Origin: Luteimicrobium xylanilyticum
Lineage (GTDB): Bacteria > Actinomycetota > Actinomycetes > Actinomycetales > Cellulomonadaceae
Assembly (NCBI RefSeq): GCF_009429125.1
Contig: NZ_CP045529.1
Coordinates: forward strand, 1,798,001 to 1,862,000
Direction of reading: 5' to 3'
Length of the DNA: 64,000 bases
The notes below the pieces were generated by a model. The model was not told the origin of the DNA. It saw nothing but the letters and a program-made list of their open reading frames with translations, and did not search any database. How positions within the stretch are numbered: the stretch's first letter is position 1; every line of letters begins with the position of its first letter. Position numbers and translations under genes: made by a program. Below, in pieces: positions 17,586 to 25,782 of the stretch.

Positions 17586-18851
17586 TCACGCGTCTCGAAC
17601 GCCGTCTCGCGCCGCTCCTCCCAGGGCCGCGTGGCGGCGTTCGAGGTAGCGGCGTGACGGCACGTCCGTCGTCAGGTCGACGGCGCGCGCGAGCGCCGCG
17701 CCGGCAGCGTCGTCCCCGGCCGCGGCGAGCAGGTCCGCGCGCGTCGCCCAGTAGGGCTGGTAGGCGCGGCCGGGCTCGGCGAGGACGTCGAGCAGGTCGA
17801 GGCCGGAGCGTGGGCCTTCGACCCGGGCGGTCGCCGCGGCCAGGGCGACCCGCCCGCCCAGGGTCGGCGCGACGTCGACCAGCGCCCGGTGGAGCCGCAG
17901 GACGGCGCCCCGGTCCGTGCGCCCGGTCCGGGCCCGGGCGCAGTGGGCGGACTGGAGCGCCGCCTCGAGCTGGAACCGCCCGGGCGTGCCGCGCCCGTGC
18001 GCGAGGCGCAGCAACCCCTCGCCCTGCTCGACCAGGTGTGCGTCCCACAGCCGGGTGTCCTGCTCGTCGAGGGGGACGAGGACGCCGTCCACGACCCGGG
18101 CGCCGAGCCGCGCGGACGACAGGCACAAGAGCGCTGCCAGGCCGAGCGCCTCGGCGTCGTCGAGCAGGGACGCGAGAACGACAGCGAGCTCGCGGGCCTC
18201 GACGGCGAGCGACTCGCGCACCCGCGGACCGGCCGTGCGCGACCACCCGACGGTGTAGGCGCCGTAGACGGCCTCGAGGACCGGCGGTAGTCGGCGCGGG
18301 AGCTCGGCGCGCTCCGGCACGCGGAACGGGACACGGGCGTCGCGGATGCGGCGCTTCGCACGTACGAGGCGCTGCGCCATGGTCGCCGTCGGCACCGCGA
18401 ACGCCGCCGCGACGCGGGAGGCGTCGACCCCGAGGACCGTCTGGAGCATCAGCGGCGCCCGGACGCCCGGGTCGATCGCCGGGTGCGCGCAGACGAACAT
18501 GAGCTCGAGCCGACGGTCGGGCAGCGCGTCGGGGTCGGTCTCGTCGGGGAGGGTGCCGGACGAGGCGGGCGCCACGGCGTCGCCGAGCGGACGAGACGTC
18601 CGCCGCGCGGCGGACCGCAGCAGGTCGAGCGTTCGCCGGCGGGCGACGCGGTGCAGCCACCCGGCCGGGTTCCGGGGCACGCCGGCCGAGGGCCAGGTCC
18701 GCAGAGCGCGTTCGACTGCGTCGGCGAGCGCGTCCTCGGCGAGCGTCAGGTCGCCGCACCAGGAGGCGAGCAGAGCGAGCAGCCGCCCGTACGACGCGCG
18801 GACCGTGCCCTCGAGGGCGGTCCGCGCGTCGGGTGCGGCGGTGGGCGGCAT
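17586..18851 (-). CDS. ECF sigma factor of the ECF42 type (DUF6596 C-terminal extension)
   Basis: A 421-residue sigma factor. An N-terminal sigma2 region (ALLASWCGDLTLAEDALADAVERALR, NPAGWLHRVARRRTLD) is followed by a sigma4 region (LMLQTVLGVDASRVAAAFAVPTATMAQRLVRAKRRI). The extension of about 230 residues with helical repeats (AVYGAYTVGWS, LDLLDVLAEPGRAYQPYWATRADLL) is the TPR-like part that defines ECF42. Such sigma factors have no anti-sigma factor, are encoded with DGPF (YCII-like) proteins and autoregulate that promoter. Here the ATG at 18851 overlaps the DGPF gene stop (TGATG), and a matching promoter lies upstream of the pair. Confidence 0.9.
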   Translation of the reverse strand: MPPTAAPDARTALEGTVRASYGRLLALLASWCGDLTLAEDALADAVERALRTWPSAGVPRNPAGWLHRVARRRTLDLLRSAARRTSRPLGDAVAPASSGTLPDETDPDALPDRRLELMFVCAHPAIDPGVRAPLMLQTVLGVDASRVAAAFAVPTATMAQRLVRAKRRIRDARVPFRVPERAELPRRLPPVLEAVYGAYTVGWSRTAGPRVRESLAVEARELAVVLASLLDDAEALGLAALLCLSSARLGARVVDGVLVPLDEQDTRLWDAHLVEQGEGLLRLAHGRGTPGRFQLEAALQSAHCARARTGRTDRGAVLRLHRALVDVAPTLGGRVALAAATARVEGPRSGLDLLDVLAEPGRAYQPYWATRADLLAAAGDDAAGAALARAVDLTTDVPSRRYLERRHAALGGAARDGVRDA

Positions 18852-19225
18852 CAGGTCGAGGGCACCCATGCGCCGGACTCCACGTAGGTGGCGCTCGGTC
18901 GGACCTCGACGTGGCCCCACGTGACCGAGGGCGCTCTCTCCGCCCAGGCGAGCGCGGCGTCGAGGTCGGGCACGTCGATGACGAACTGGCCCCCGAGCTG
19001 TTCGTGCGTGTCGGCGAAGGGGCCGTCCTGGACGCGCAGCGTGCCGTCGGCCGCGGTGAGCGTCGTGCTGGCCGAGGACGGCTGCCAGACCTCGCCCGAG
19101 ACGAGCACGCCCGCGTCGTCGAGGTCGCGGGCGTAGGCCTGGAACGCGGCCTGGCCCTCGTCGAGGGCCTCACCGAGATCCTCGGAGGGGCGCTCGGGGT
19201 AGTGGAGCAAGATGGCGTAGCGCAT
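18851..19225 (-). CDS. YCII-related DGPF-domain protein
   Basis: A 124-residue protein of the YciI-like alpha/beta-barrel fold with the family signature DGPFADTHEQLGG near residues 66-78. It begins MRYAILLHYPE after AAGGAGATGCC. DGPF proteins are the constant genetic partners of ECF42 sigma factors, and their biochemical role is unsettled. Overlap with the sigma gene and the ECF42-like promoter 35-70 bases upstream make a self-contained regulatory unit. Confidence 0.88.
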   Translation of the reverse strand: MRYAILLHYPERPSEDLGEALDEGQAAFQAYARDLDDAGVLVSGEVWQPSSASTTLTAADGTLRVQDGPFADTHEQLGGQFVIDVPDLDAALAWAERAPSVTWGHVEVRPSATYVESGAWVPST

Positions 19226-19267
19226 GGCATCTCCTTCTCGTGGTGCGGCGTGCTCCTGCGGCCCTGT

Positions 19268-19294
19268 GACGATCGTGGCGCCGCTCGATCGACA
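19268..19294 (-). promoter_or_regulatory. Predicted ECF42-dependent promoter of the DGPF-sigma operon
   Basis: On the minus strand TGTCGA (19294-19289) is followed after 17 bases by CGTC (19271-19268). This fits the published ECF42 pattern of TGTCGA at -35 and CGA/TC at -10. The predicted start is near 19260, giving a 35-base leader with AAGGAG. Confidence 0.65.
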
Positions 19295-19366
19295 GCGCGC
19301 GACGTCTCTCCCCGTCTGACGAGGCTTGTTCGCTCTGGGCGAACACCCGGTCATGACATGTGTCAC

Positions 19367-19395
19367 TTGTGAGTGAGTGCTCACTCACTTAATGT
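19367..19395 (+). promoter_or_regulatory. TetR-ABC exporter promoter with embedded TetR operator
   Basis: The -35 TTGTGA (19367-19372) and -10 TAATGT (19390-19395) are separated by 17 bases. That spacer is filled by the palindrome GTGAGTGAG-TG-CTCACTCAC at 19369-19388, which has perfect 9-bp arms. This is a textbook TetR-family operator in an occluding position. The -10 ends 7 bases before the GTG at 19403, so the mRNA is probably leaderless and the regulator autorepressing. Confidence 0.75.
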
Positions 19396-19402
19396 CGAAG
19401 GC

Positions 19403-20095
19403 GTGACCGACACCGACACGAGCCTCGAGCCGCCGGCCGAGGCGGCCGGGTCCGGGCGCAGCGGCCGTGCCGCGCCCCTCCCGCCCGACGAACGCCGCGC
19501 CGCGATCCTGCGCGCCGTCCGGCCCGTGCTGCTCGAGCGGGGTGTCGCCGCGACGACACGCGAGCTCGCGGAGGCCGCCGGCGTCGCGGAGGGCACCCTG
19601 TTCCGTGTCTTCTCCGACAAGCTCACGCTCATCGCTCAGGCGGCGTTCGTCGCGGCCGACCCGGCCGACGCCGTGCCGGAGCTCGACGCGATCCCACGGA
19701 GCCTGGCGCTGCGCGACCGGCTCGTGGCCGTCATGGAGATCGGGCTCGCCCGGATCGAGACCACCATGCGGTGGTTCGGGATCCTCCACGAGCTCGGCCG
19801 CATCGACCCGCGCCCGGAGGCCGAGCGCGAGGCCGCAGGCCGCGACGGCTGGGCGCAGTGGATGCAGCGCCAGACCGAGGGCGAGGCCGAGGTGCGCGCC
19901 GCCGTCGATCGCGTCTTCGGCCCCGACCCGGGCCTGCGAGTGAGTCGTGACCGCGCGTTCGAGCTCTTCAACGTGCTGCTTCTCGGCACCACCATGCGGG
20001 TGATCGACGCGCGCCGCCGGGGCACGGAGGTCGAGCCGGTCGACCCGTCCGAGCTCGTCGCACTCTTCCTCGACGGCGTCGCGCGCCGCACCTGA
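19403..20095 (+). CDS. TetR family transcriptional regulator of the adjacent ABC exporter
   Basis: A 230-residue repressor. The helix-turn-helix is at about residues 28-75 (ERRAAILRAVRPVLLERG, TTRELAEAAGVAEGTLFRVFSDKLTLIA). The C-terminal ligand domain contains the helix pair ALRDRLVAVMEIGLARIETT and AFELFNVLLLGTTMRV. I chose GTG at 19403 because it lies directly after the -10; an upstream in-frame GTG at 19373 falls inside the operator. It is followed by two ABC exporter genes, so a lipophilic or drug-like inducer is likely. Confidence 0.9.
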   Translation: MTDTDTSLEPPAEAAGSGRSGRAAPLPPDERRAAILRAVRPVLLERGVAATTRELAEAAGVAEGTLFRVFSDKLTLIAQAAFVAADPADAVPELDAIPRSLALRDRLVAVMEIGLARIETTMRWFGILHELGRIDPRPEAEREAAGRDGWAQWMQRQTEGEAEVRAAVDRVFGPDPGLRVSRDRAFELFNVLLLGTTMRVIDARRRGTEVEPVDPSELVALFLDGVARRT

Positions 20096-20152
20096 CACCG
20101 CACCGGCCCCCCCGAACCGGAACCACCTCGCCCGACCGACCTTGGAGCCCCG

Positions 20153-21886
20153 ATGCTCGTCCAGCTGCTCCGGCAGTTCCTGTCCCAGTACGCGAGACCC
20201 ATCGCGCTGCTGCTCGTCTTCCAGCTCGTCCAGACGATCGCCGCGCTGTACCTGCCCACCCTCAACGCCGACATCATCGACAAGGGCGTCGTCACGGGGG
20301 ACATCGGCTACATCTGGCGCGTCGGCGGCATGATGCTCATGGTCACGCTCGTCCAGGTGGCGTGCACGATCGCTGCGGTGTACCTCGGCGCGCGGGTCGC
20401 GATGGGCTTCGGTCGCGACGTGCGGCGCGCCCAGTTCGTGCAGGTCGAGTCCTTCTCCCAGCAGGAGATCGGGACGTTCGGGGCGCCGTCCCTGATCACA
20501 CGCGCGACCAACGACGTGCAGCAGGTCCAGATGCTCGTCCTCATGAGCCTGACCATCATGGTGATGGCGCCGATCATGATGATCGGGGGAGTGATCCTCG
20601 CGCTCCAGCAGGACGTTCCGCTCTCGAGCCTGCTGCTCGTGATCGTCCCCGTCCTGGCGGCCGTCGTCGGGCTGATCATCTCGCGGATGGTGCCGTACTT
20701 CCGGGCCATGCAGAAGAAGATCGACACCATCAACGGTGTGCTGCGCGAGCAGATCTCCGGCATCCGCGTGATCCGCGCGTTCGTCACCGAGCCGCGCGAG
20801 CGCCGCCGGTTCGGCGACGCCAACACCGACCTGTACGACACGTCGGTGCGGGCCGGCCGGCTCATGGCCATGATGTTCCCCGCCGTCATGCTCGTGATGA
20901 ACCTGTCGACCGTCGCGGTGATGTGGTTCGGCGGGCACCGCGTCGACTCGGGCGAGATGCAGATCGGTGCCCTGACCGCCTACCTCAGCTACATCATGTA
21001 CATCCTGATGGCCGTCATGATGTCCACGTTCATGTTCATGATGGTCCCGCGCGCGTCCGTCGCGGCCGAGCGCATCCGCGGCGTCCTCGACACCGACGCG
21101 TCGGTCGTCGAGCCGCTGCAGCCGCGCAGGGACACCGAGCACGCGGGGGTCGTCCGGTTCGAGCACGTCACGTTCGCGTACCCGGGCGCCGAGAAGCCCG
21201 TCCTGCACGACGTGACCTTCGAGGCGCTCCCCGGACGCACGACGGCGATCATCGGCTCGACCGGTTCGGGCAAGTCGACCCTGCTCAACCTCGTGCCTCG
21301 GCTCTACGACGTGATCGACGGAGCCGTGCTCGTCGACGGCGTCGACGTGCGCGACCTCGCCGGAGAGGACCTCGGTGCGCTGCTCGGGCTCGTGCCGCAG
21401 AAGGCGTACCTGTTCACGGGGACGATCGCCGACAACCTGCGCTACGGCAAGCCCGACGCGACCGACGAGGAGATGTGGGCGGCTCTCGACGTCGCACAGG
21501 CCCGGTCGTTCGTCGAGGAGCTGCCGGACGGCCTCGGGTCGGCGGTCGCGCAGGGTGGCACGAACTTCTCAGGCGGCCAGCGGCAGCGGCTGGCGATCGC
21601 GCGCGCGATCGTCCGCGACCCGCGCGTCTACCTGTTCGACGACTCGTTCTCCGCGCTCGACTACGCGACCGACGCCGCACTCCGCGCGGCGCTCAAGCCG
21701 CGCACGCGTCGGTCGACCGTGATCGTCGTCGCGCAGCGCGTGGCGACCATCCGCTACGCGGACCAGATCGTCGTCCTCGACGAGGGTCGCGTCGTCGGGA
21801 CCGGCACGCACGCCCAGCTCCTCGAGACGTGCGAGACCTACCAGGAGATCGTCTACTCGCAGCTGTCGGTGGAGGAAGCAGCATGA
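20153..21886 (+). CDS. ABC exporter half-transporter (permease-ATPase fusion), subunit A
   Basis: The 577 residues comprise six membrane helices (about 15-300) and a nucleotide-binding domain. Motifs are Walker A GSTGSGKST, Q-loop VPQKAYLFTGTI and the imperfect signature FSGGQ (GGTNFSGGQRQRLAIARA). Walker B is VYLFDDSFSALD, where the usual catalytic Glu after Walker B is Asp/Ser, so this is probably the degenerate site of a heterodimer. The coupling region and order match BmrCD/TM287-288-like exporters. Its stop overlaps the next gene by 4 bases. Confidence 0.9.
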   Translation: MLVQLLRQFLSQYARPIALLLVFQLVQTIAALYLPTLNADIIDKGVVTGDIGYIWRVGGMMLMVTLVQVACTIAAVYLGARVAMGFGRDVRRAQFVQVESFSQQEIGTFGAPSLITRATNDVQQVQMLVLMSLTIMVMAPIMMIGGVILALQQDVPLSSLLLVIVPVLAAVVGLIISRMVPYFRAMQKKIDTINGVLREQISGIRVIRAFVTEPRERRRFGDANTDLYDTSVRAGRLMAMMFPAVMLVMNLSTVAVMWFGGHRVDSGEMQIGALTAYLSYIMYILMAVMMSTFMFMMVPRASVAAERIRGVLDTDASVVEPLQPRRDTEHAGVVRFEHVTFAYPGAEKPVLHDVTFEALPGRTTAIIGSTGSGKSTLLNLVPRLYDVIDGAVLVDGVDVRDLAGEDLGALLGLVPQKAYLFTGTIADNLRYGKPDATDEEMWAALDVAQARSFVEELPDGLGSAVAQGGTNFSGGQRQRLAIARAIVRDPRVYLFDDSFSALDYATDAALRAALKPRTRRSTVIVVAQRVATIRYADQIVVLDEGRVVGTGTHAQLLETCETYQEIVYSQLSVEEAA

Positions 21887-23961
21887 GCGACCAGCAGACC
21901 CCCGACGAGCAGAAGAGCCCCGCGGCGGCGCCGGAGCGTCCGGCCGTCCCGCGGCCCCCGCGCCGCGGTCCGGGCGGAGGCGGCGGCCCCTTCGGCGGCA
22001 TGGGCATGCCTGCCGAGAAGGCCATGAGCTTCGGCCCGTCGCTGCGGCGGATCGCGCGGTACCTGGGCAGCGAGCGGTGGCGGGTCGCCGTCGTCGCCCT
22101 CATGACGGTCGCGTCGGTCGCGGCCGCGGTCGCCGGGCCGAAGCTCCTCGGCTCCGCGACCAACGTCATCTTCGACGGCGTGACCTCGAAGATGCTGGCC
22201 CGGTACTTCCCGGCCGGCACCACGTCCGCGCAGGCGGCCCAGGCGCTGCGCGACCGGGGCGAGAGTACCCAGGCCGGTCTCGTCGAGTCGATGAAGGGCC
22301 TCGTCGTCGGGCACGGCGTCGACTTCCACCGCCTCGCCGTGATCATCGGCTGGGTGATCGCGGTCTACGTGGCGTCGTCGGTCTTCCAGTGGGTCGCCGG
22401 TCGCGTCACGACGATGATCGTGCAGAACACGGTGCGCCGGCTGCGCGACGAGGTCGAGGCGAAGCTCCACCGCCTGCCCCTGTCCTACTTCGACAAGCAG
22501 GCGCGCGGCGAGGTGCTGTCACGCGTCACCAACGACATCGACAACGTCGCCCAGTCCATGCAGCAGACGCTGTCGCAGCTCGTGAACGCGGTGCTGACCG
22601 TGGTCGGCGTGCTCGTCGTGATGTTCTGGATCTCACCGCTCCTCGCGGTCATCGCGCTGGCCACCGTGCCGGTCTCGGTGTGGCTCGCCACGGCGATCGC
22701 CAAGCGGTCCCAGCCCCAGTTCATCCAGCAGTGGGCGAGCACCGGGCGCCTCAACGCGCACATCGAGGAGATGTTCACGGGGCACACCCTCGTCAAGGTC
22801 TACGGGCACCAGCGCAGCGCCATCGAGGACTTCGACACCGAGAACGAGGGCCTGTACAAGGCGAGCTTCAGGGCGCAGTTCATGTCCGGCATCATCCAGC
22901 CGGCCATGGGCTTCGTCGGGAACCTCAACTACGTGCTCGTCGCCGTCGTCGGCGGGCTCAAGGTCGCCACGGGCCAGATGAGCCTCGGCGACGTCCAGGC
23001 GTTCATCCAGTACTCGCGCCAGTTCACCCAGCCGCTCACGCAGGTCGCGTCGATGATGAACCTGCTGCAGTCGGGCGTGGCGTCCGCGGAGCGTGTGTTC
23101 GAGCTGCTCGACGCCGACGAGCAGACCCCTGACCTCGTGCCGGCTGCGGAGCTCGGGCCGGTACGCGGACGCGTGGCGTTCGAGGACGTGTCGTTCAGCT
23201 ACAGCCCGGACGCGCCGCTCATCGAGCACCTCGACCTCGTCGTCGAGCCGGGCCAGACGGTCGCGATCGTCGGCCCGACGGGCGCCGGGAAGACGACCCT
23301 CGTCAACCTCGTCATGCGGTTCTACGACGTGGACGCGGGGCGGATCACGCTCGACGGCGTCGACACGCGCGACCTGACGCGCGCGGACCTGCGGTCGAAC
23401 GTCGGGATGGTGCTCCAGGACACCTGGGTGTTCAAGGGCACGATCGAGGAGAACCTCCGCTACGGGATCCGCGAGGGCCGGACCGTCGACGAGGCCGAGT
23501 TCCTCGCGGCGACCGAGGCGACCCACGTCGACGGGTTCGTCCGGACGCTCCCCGACGGGTATGCGACCGTGCTCGACGACGAGGGCTCGTCGGTGAGCGC
23601 GGGGGAGAAGCAGCTCCTCACGATCGCCCGCGCGTTCCTCGCCGACCCGCCGATCCTGATCCTGGACGAGGCGACGAGCTCGGTGGACACCCGGACGGAG
23701 CTGCTCGTGCAGAACGCGATGAACGCGCTGCGTGCGGGCCGGACGTCGTTCGTCATCGCCCACCGGCTCTCGACGATCCGCGACGCCGACACCATCCTCG
23801 TGATGGAGCACGGCTCGATCGTCGAGCAGGGCACGCACGGCGACCTGCTCGCAGCGGGCGGCGCCTACGCCCGGCTGTACGAGAGCCAGTTCGCGGGCGC
23901 GGTCGCGGACGAGGAGGACGCCGTCGTCGGGGCGGGACCGGTGCCGCCTGCCGCGGGCTGA
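21883..23961 (+). CDS. ABC exporter half-transporter (permease-ATPase fusion), subunit B
   Basis: A 692-residue partner of the preceding gene. The N-terminal extension of about 45 residues is Pro/Gly-rich. Six membrane helices follow, with a long first external loop (about 95-140, FPAGTTSAQAAQALRDRGES). The ATPase has Walker A GPTGAGKTT, the altered signature VSAGEKQLL (in place of LSGGQ) and an intact Walker B with catalytic Glu (ILILDEATSSVD). It supplies the active ATP site. The substrate is unknown; heterodimers of this form export drugs or lipids. ATG at 21883 is coupled to subunit A. Confidence 0.9.
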   Translation: MSDQQTPDEQKSPAAAPERPAVPRPPRRGPGGGGGPFGGMGMPAEKAMSFGPSLRRIARYLGSERWRVAVVALMTVASVAAAVAGPKLLGSATNVIFDGVTSKMLARYFPAGTTSAQAAQALRDRGESTQAGLVESMKGLVVGHGVDFHRLAVIIGWVIAVYVASSVFQWVAGRVTTMIVQNTVRRLRDEVEAKLHRLPLSYFDKQARGEVLSRVTNDIDNVAQSMQQTLSQLVNAVLTVVGVLVVMFWISPLLAVIALATVPVSVWLATAIAKRSQPQFIQQWASTGRLNAHIEEMFTGHTLVKVYGHQRSAIEDFDTENEGLYKASFRAQFMSGIIQPAMGFVGNLNYVLVAVVGGLKVATGQMSLGDVQAFIQYSRQFTQPLTQVASMMNLLQSGVASAERVFELLDADEQTPDLVPAAELGPVRGRVAFEDVSFSYSPDAPLIEHLDLVVEPGQTVAIVGPTGAGKTTLVNLVMRFYDVDAGRITLDGVDTRDLTRADLRSNVGMVLQDTWVFKGTIEENLRYGIREGRTVDEAEFLAATEATHVDGFVRTLPDGYATVLDDEGSSVSAGEKQLLTIARAFLADPPILILDEATSSVDTRTELLVQNAMNALRAGRTSFVIAHRLSTIRDADTILVMEHGSIVEQGTHGDLLAAGGAYARLYESQFAGAVADEEDAVVGAGPVPPAAG

Positions 23962-23990
23962 GCGACCCCGCCCGTCGACGGGCACGCACG

Positions 23991-24035
23991 GACGGCGCCG
24001 CGCAAGCAGCGTTCCTCTGCTTGCGCGGCGCCGTC
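23991..24035. terminator. Strong bidirectional hairpin terminator
   Basis: A perfect 19-bp inverted repeat (arms 23991-24009 and 24017-24035, loop 7 bases) sits between the convergent exporter and chitinase genes. It lacks a long U tract, as is common in actinobacteria. The symmetry lets it serve both transcripts. Confidence 0.75.
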
Positions 24036-24059
24036 TTCGCTCGCTCGGCGTGGAACCCG

Positions 24060-25532
24060 TCAGCAGGAGCCGGAGTCGCTCCACACGTTCTGGCTGTTCG
24101 CGCCCGGGACGTCACCCTGGGTCCACCACTTCGCGGTCCAGCGGTGGCCGCCGTAGGACACGGTCGCGCCGCCCGAGTACGCCGTCGACGACGACCACGC
24201 GGCTGCGGTGCACGTCGCGGGCGACGTGGGGTCCGTGGGAGGCGTCGTCGGGTCGGTCGGTGACGTGCCGCCGCACGCGCCCTGGTCCGCCCAGACGTCC
24301 GACGACCCGGGCTTCTCGCCCTGCGTCCACCACTTCGCCTTCCAGGTGTGGCCCGCGGACGAGACGAGCTGGCCGCCCGTGTACACGGCCGACGACGACC
24401 AGGCCGCCGCGGTGCACGTCGGGGTCGTGGGGTCAGTGGGCGGGGTCGTGGGGTCGGTCGGCGGGGTGGTCGGGTCCGTCGGATCCGTGGGTGTCGTGCC
24501 CGACGTGAAGCCCTTGAAGGCGTTGGTGAACTGCCACGTGGACTGGCTGATGCCGGAGCACGAGTCGCTCCCGCCCTGCCCGACGCAGCCGCCGTTGTCG
24601 CGCTGCAGCGCCCAGAACGACAGGAACCCGATGCCCTGCTGCGTGGCCCAGCTCGCGACCGCCGTGGCGTCCGCGGTCGTGAACGTCTCGGCGGCGCCGT
24701 AGTCGTCGATGCCCGGCATCTCGGTGACGCCGACCATGCCCCACAGCTCGCTGTCCGACTTGGTCGGGTACAGCTTCTTCAGCTGCGCGACGAGCCCCGT
24801 GGCCGCGGTCTTCGTGTCGTCGGCCATGTGGTGCGTCTGGCCGTCGTAGTAGTCGAACGTCATGAGGTTGACGAGGTCGATGCGTGCACCGTTGGTCACG
24901 GCGTTCTTGAGCACGGCGAGGCCCGACGACGCGAGCCCGGTCGTCGTCGTCGGGAGCGTGTACTGGAACTGGATCGTGCGGCCGTTCGCGGCGGCCCAGT
25001 CCTCGACCTTCTTGATCGCCTGGTTGCGGCGGGTGATGCCGGCCGTGTTCGTCAGCGAGTTGTCCTCGACGTCGAGGTCGATGCGGGTCACGTCGTAGGT
25101 GGTGATGACCTTCTCGAACGTCGCTGCGATCGAGTCGACGCTCGTGCACGAGTCGGAGAGCTCGGTGCCCTCGTTGTCGGCCGTGTACCCGCCGAACGAC
25201 GGGATGACGTCCCCGCCCGCGGCCCGGATCTTCGTGACGTCGCCGCCGAACGACGACGACGCCACCGGCAGCGACGTGTCGCCGTTCCAGTACACGTCGC
25301 ACGAGCCCTTCTGCGCCGCCTGCAGGAACGCCCACGTCTGGTAGGTCGCGCCGGACTGCGTCGCGAGCGTCGCCGGGCTGTCGCCCGTCCACATCTCGAC
25401 GAACGGGGCGAAGACGTGCGGCGGCAGGGCCGTCGCTGCCTGGGCAGGGGCGACGGTCGCGAGCAGGCCGCCTGCGGCGAGCGCGGTCGTCGCGGCCGCG
25501 GCGAGCACGGTGGTTCTTCTGGTGCGGAGCAT
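24060..25532 (-). CDS. Secreted GH18 chitinase with two C-terminal CBM5/12 modules
   Basis: The 490-residue precursor has a signal peptide of about 32 residues (cleavage after APAQA). A GH18 barrel follows (about 37-320), with the catalytic DxDxE-type motif RIDLDVE, where Glu156 is the acid and Asp152/Asp154 are partners. Then come a Thr-Pro-Asp repeat linker and two nearly identical chitin-binding CBM5/12 modules of about 45 residues (CTAAAWSSSxxYxGG, WxAKWWTQG, final Cys). The barrel type (PPHVFAPFVEMW) is that of bacterial exo/endo chitinases. Stand-alone gene with a strong terminator 25 bases downstream. It degrades chitin outside the cell. Confidence 0.9.
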   Translation of the reverse strand: MLRTRRTTVLAAAATTALAAGGLLATVAPAQAATALPPHVFAPFVEMWTGDSPATLATQSGATYQTWAFLQAAQKGSCDVYWNGDTSLPVASSSFGGDVTKIRAAGGDVIPSFGGYTADNEGTELSDSCTSVDSIAATFEKVITTYDVTRIDLDVEDNSLTNTAGITRRNQAIKKVEDWAAANGRTIQFQYTLPTTTTGLASSGLAVLKNAVTNGARIDLVNLMTFDYYDGQTHHMADDTKTAATGLVAQLKKLYPTKSDSELWGMVGVTEMPGIDDYGAAETFTTADATAVASWATQQGIGFLSFWALQRDNGGCVGQGGSDSCSGISQSTWQFTNAFKGFTSGTTPTDPTDPTTPPTDPTTPPTDPTTPTCTAAAWSSSAVYTGGQLVSSAGHTWKAKWWTQGEKPGSSDVWADQGACGGTSPTDPTTPPTDPTSPATCTAAAWSSSTAYSGGATVSYGGHRWTAKWWTQGDVPGANSQNVWSDSGSC

Positions 25533-25782
25533 GAGCACGCCTTCCGGGTGGGGGAGTGCGGCGCTCCGGGCGGGGCGCCGGCGGGTGTGCGCCCCCGGGT
25601 CGCCGACGACGCACGGAAGGCCCCCTGCGGACCCTCTGCCGACCGACGCTAGGGACCGGCCCCGAACCCGGACAATCGGGGAGAGCACGTAGATCGGCCC
25701 GCCGACGTACGAGGTCGCGCGTACGCGGGGGACGGCCTCGGAGGGGGAATGGCGGGCGCCGCGGCCGTGCGACGATGCTCCG

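Noticed and set aside
18483-18887. Plus-strand frames opposite the ECF42 sigma gene
   Set aside because: No ribosome site or domain; the minus strand encodes clear sigma2 and sigma4 regions.
19328-19344. LexA box (GTTCG-N7-CGAAC), and the like one at 2074-2089
   Set aside because: The half-sites are in the reverse order to the SOS box (CGAAC-N4-GTTCG), and the spacing differs.
25533-25782. Gene or chitin-responsive operator in the 250-base gap before the MFS gene
   Set aside because: No credible coding frame. Two CGTACG palindromes near 25706-25725 were noted, but they match no chitin operator I know.
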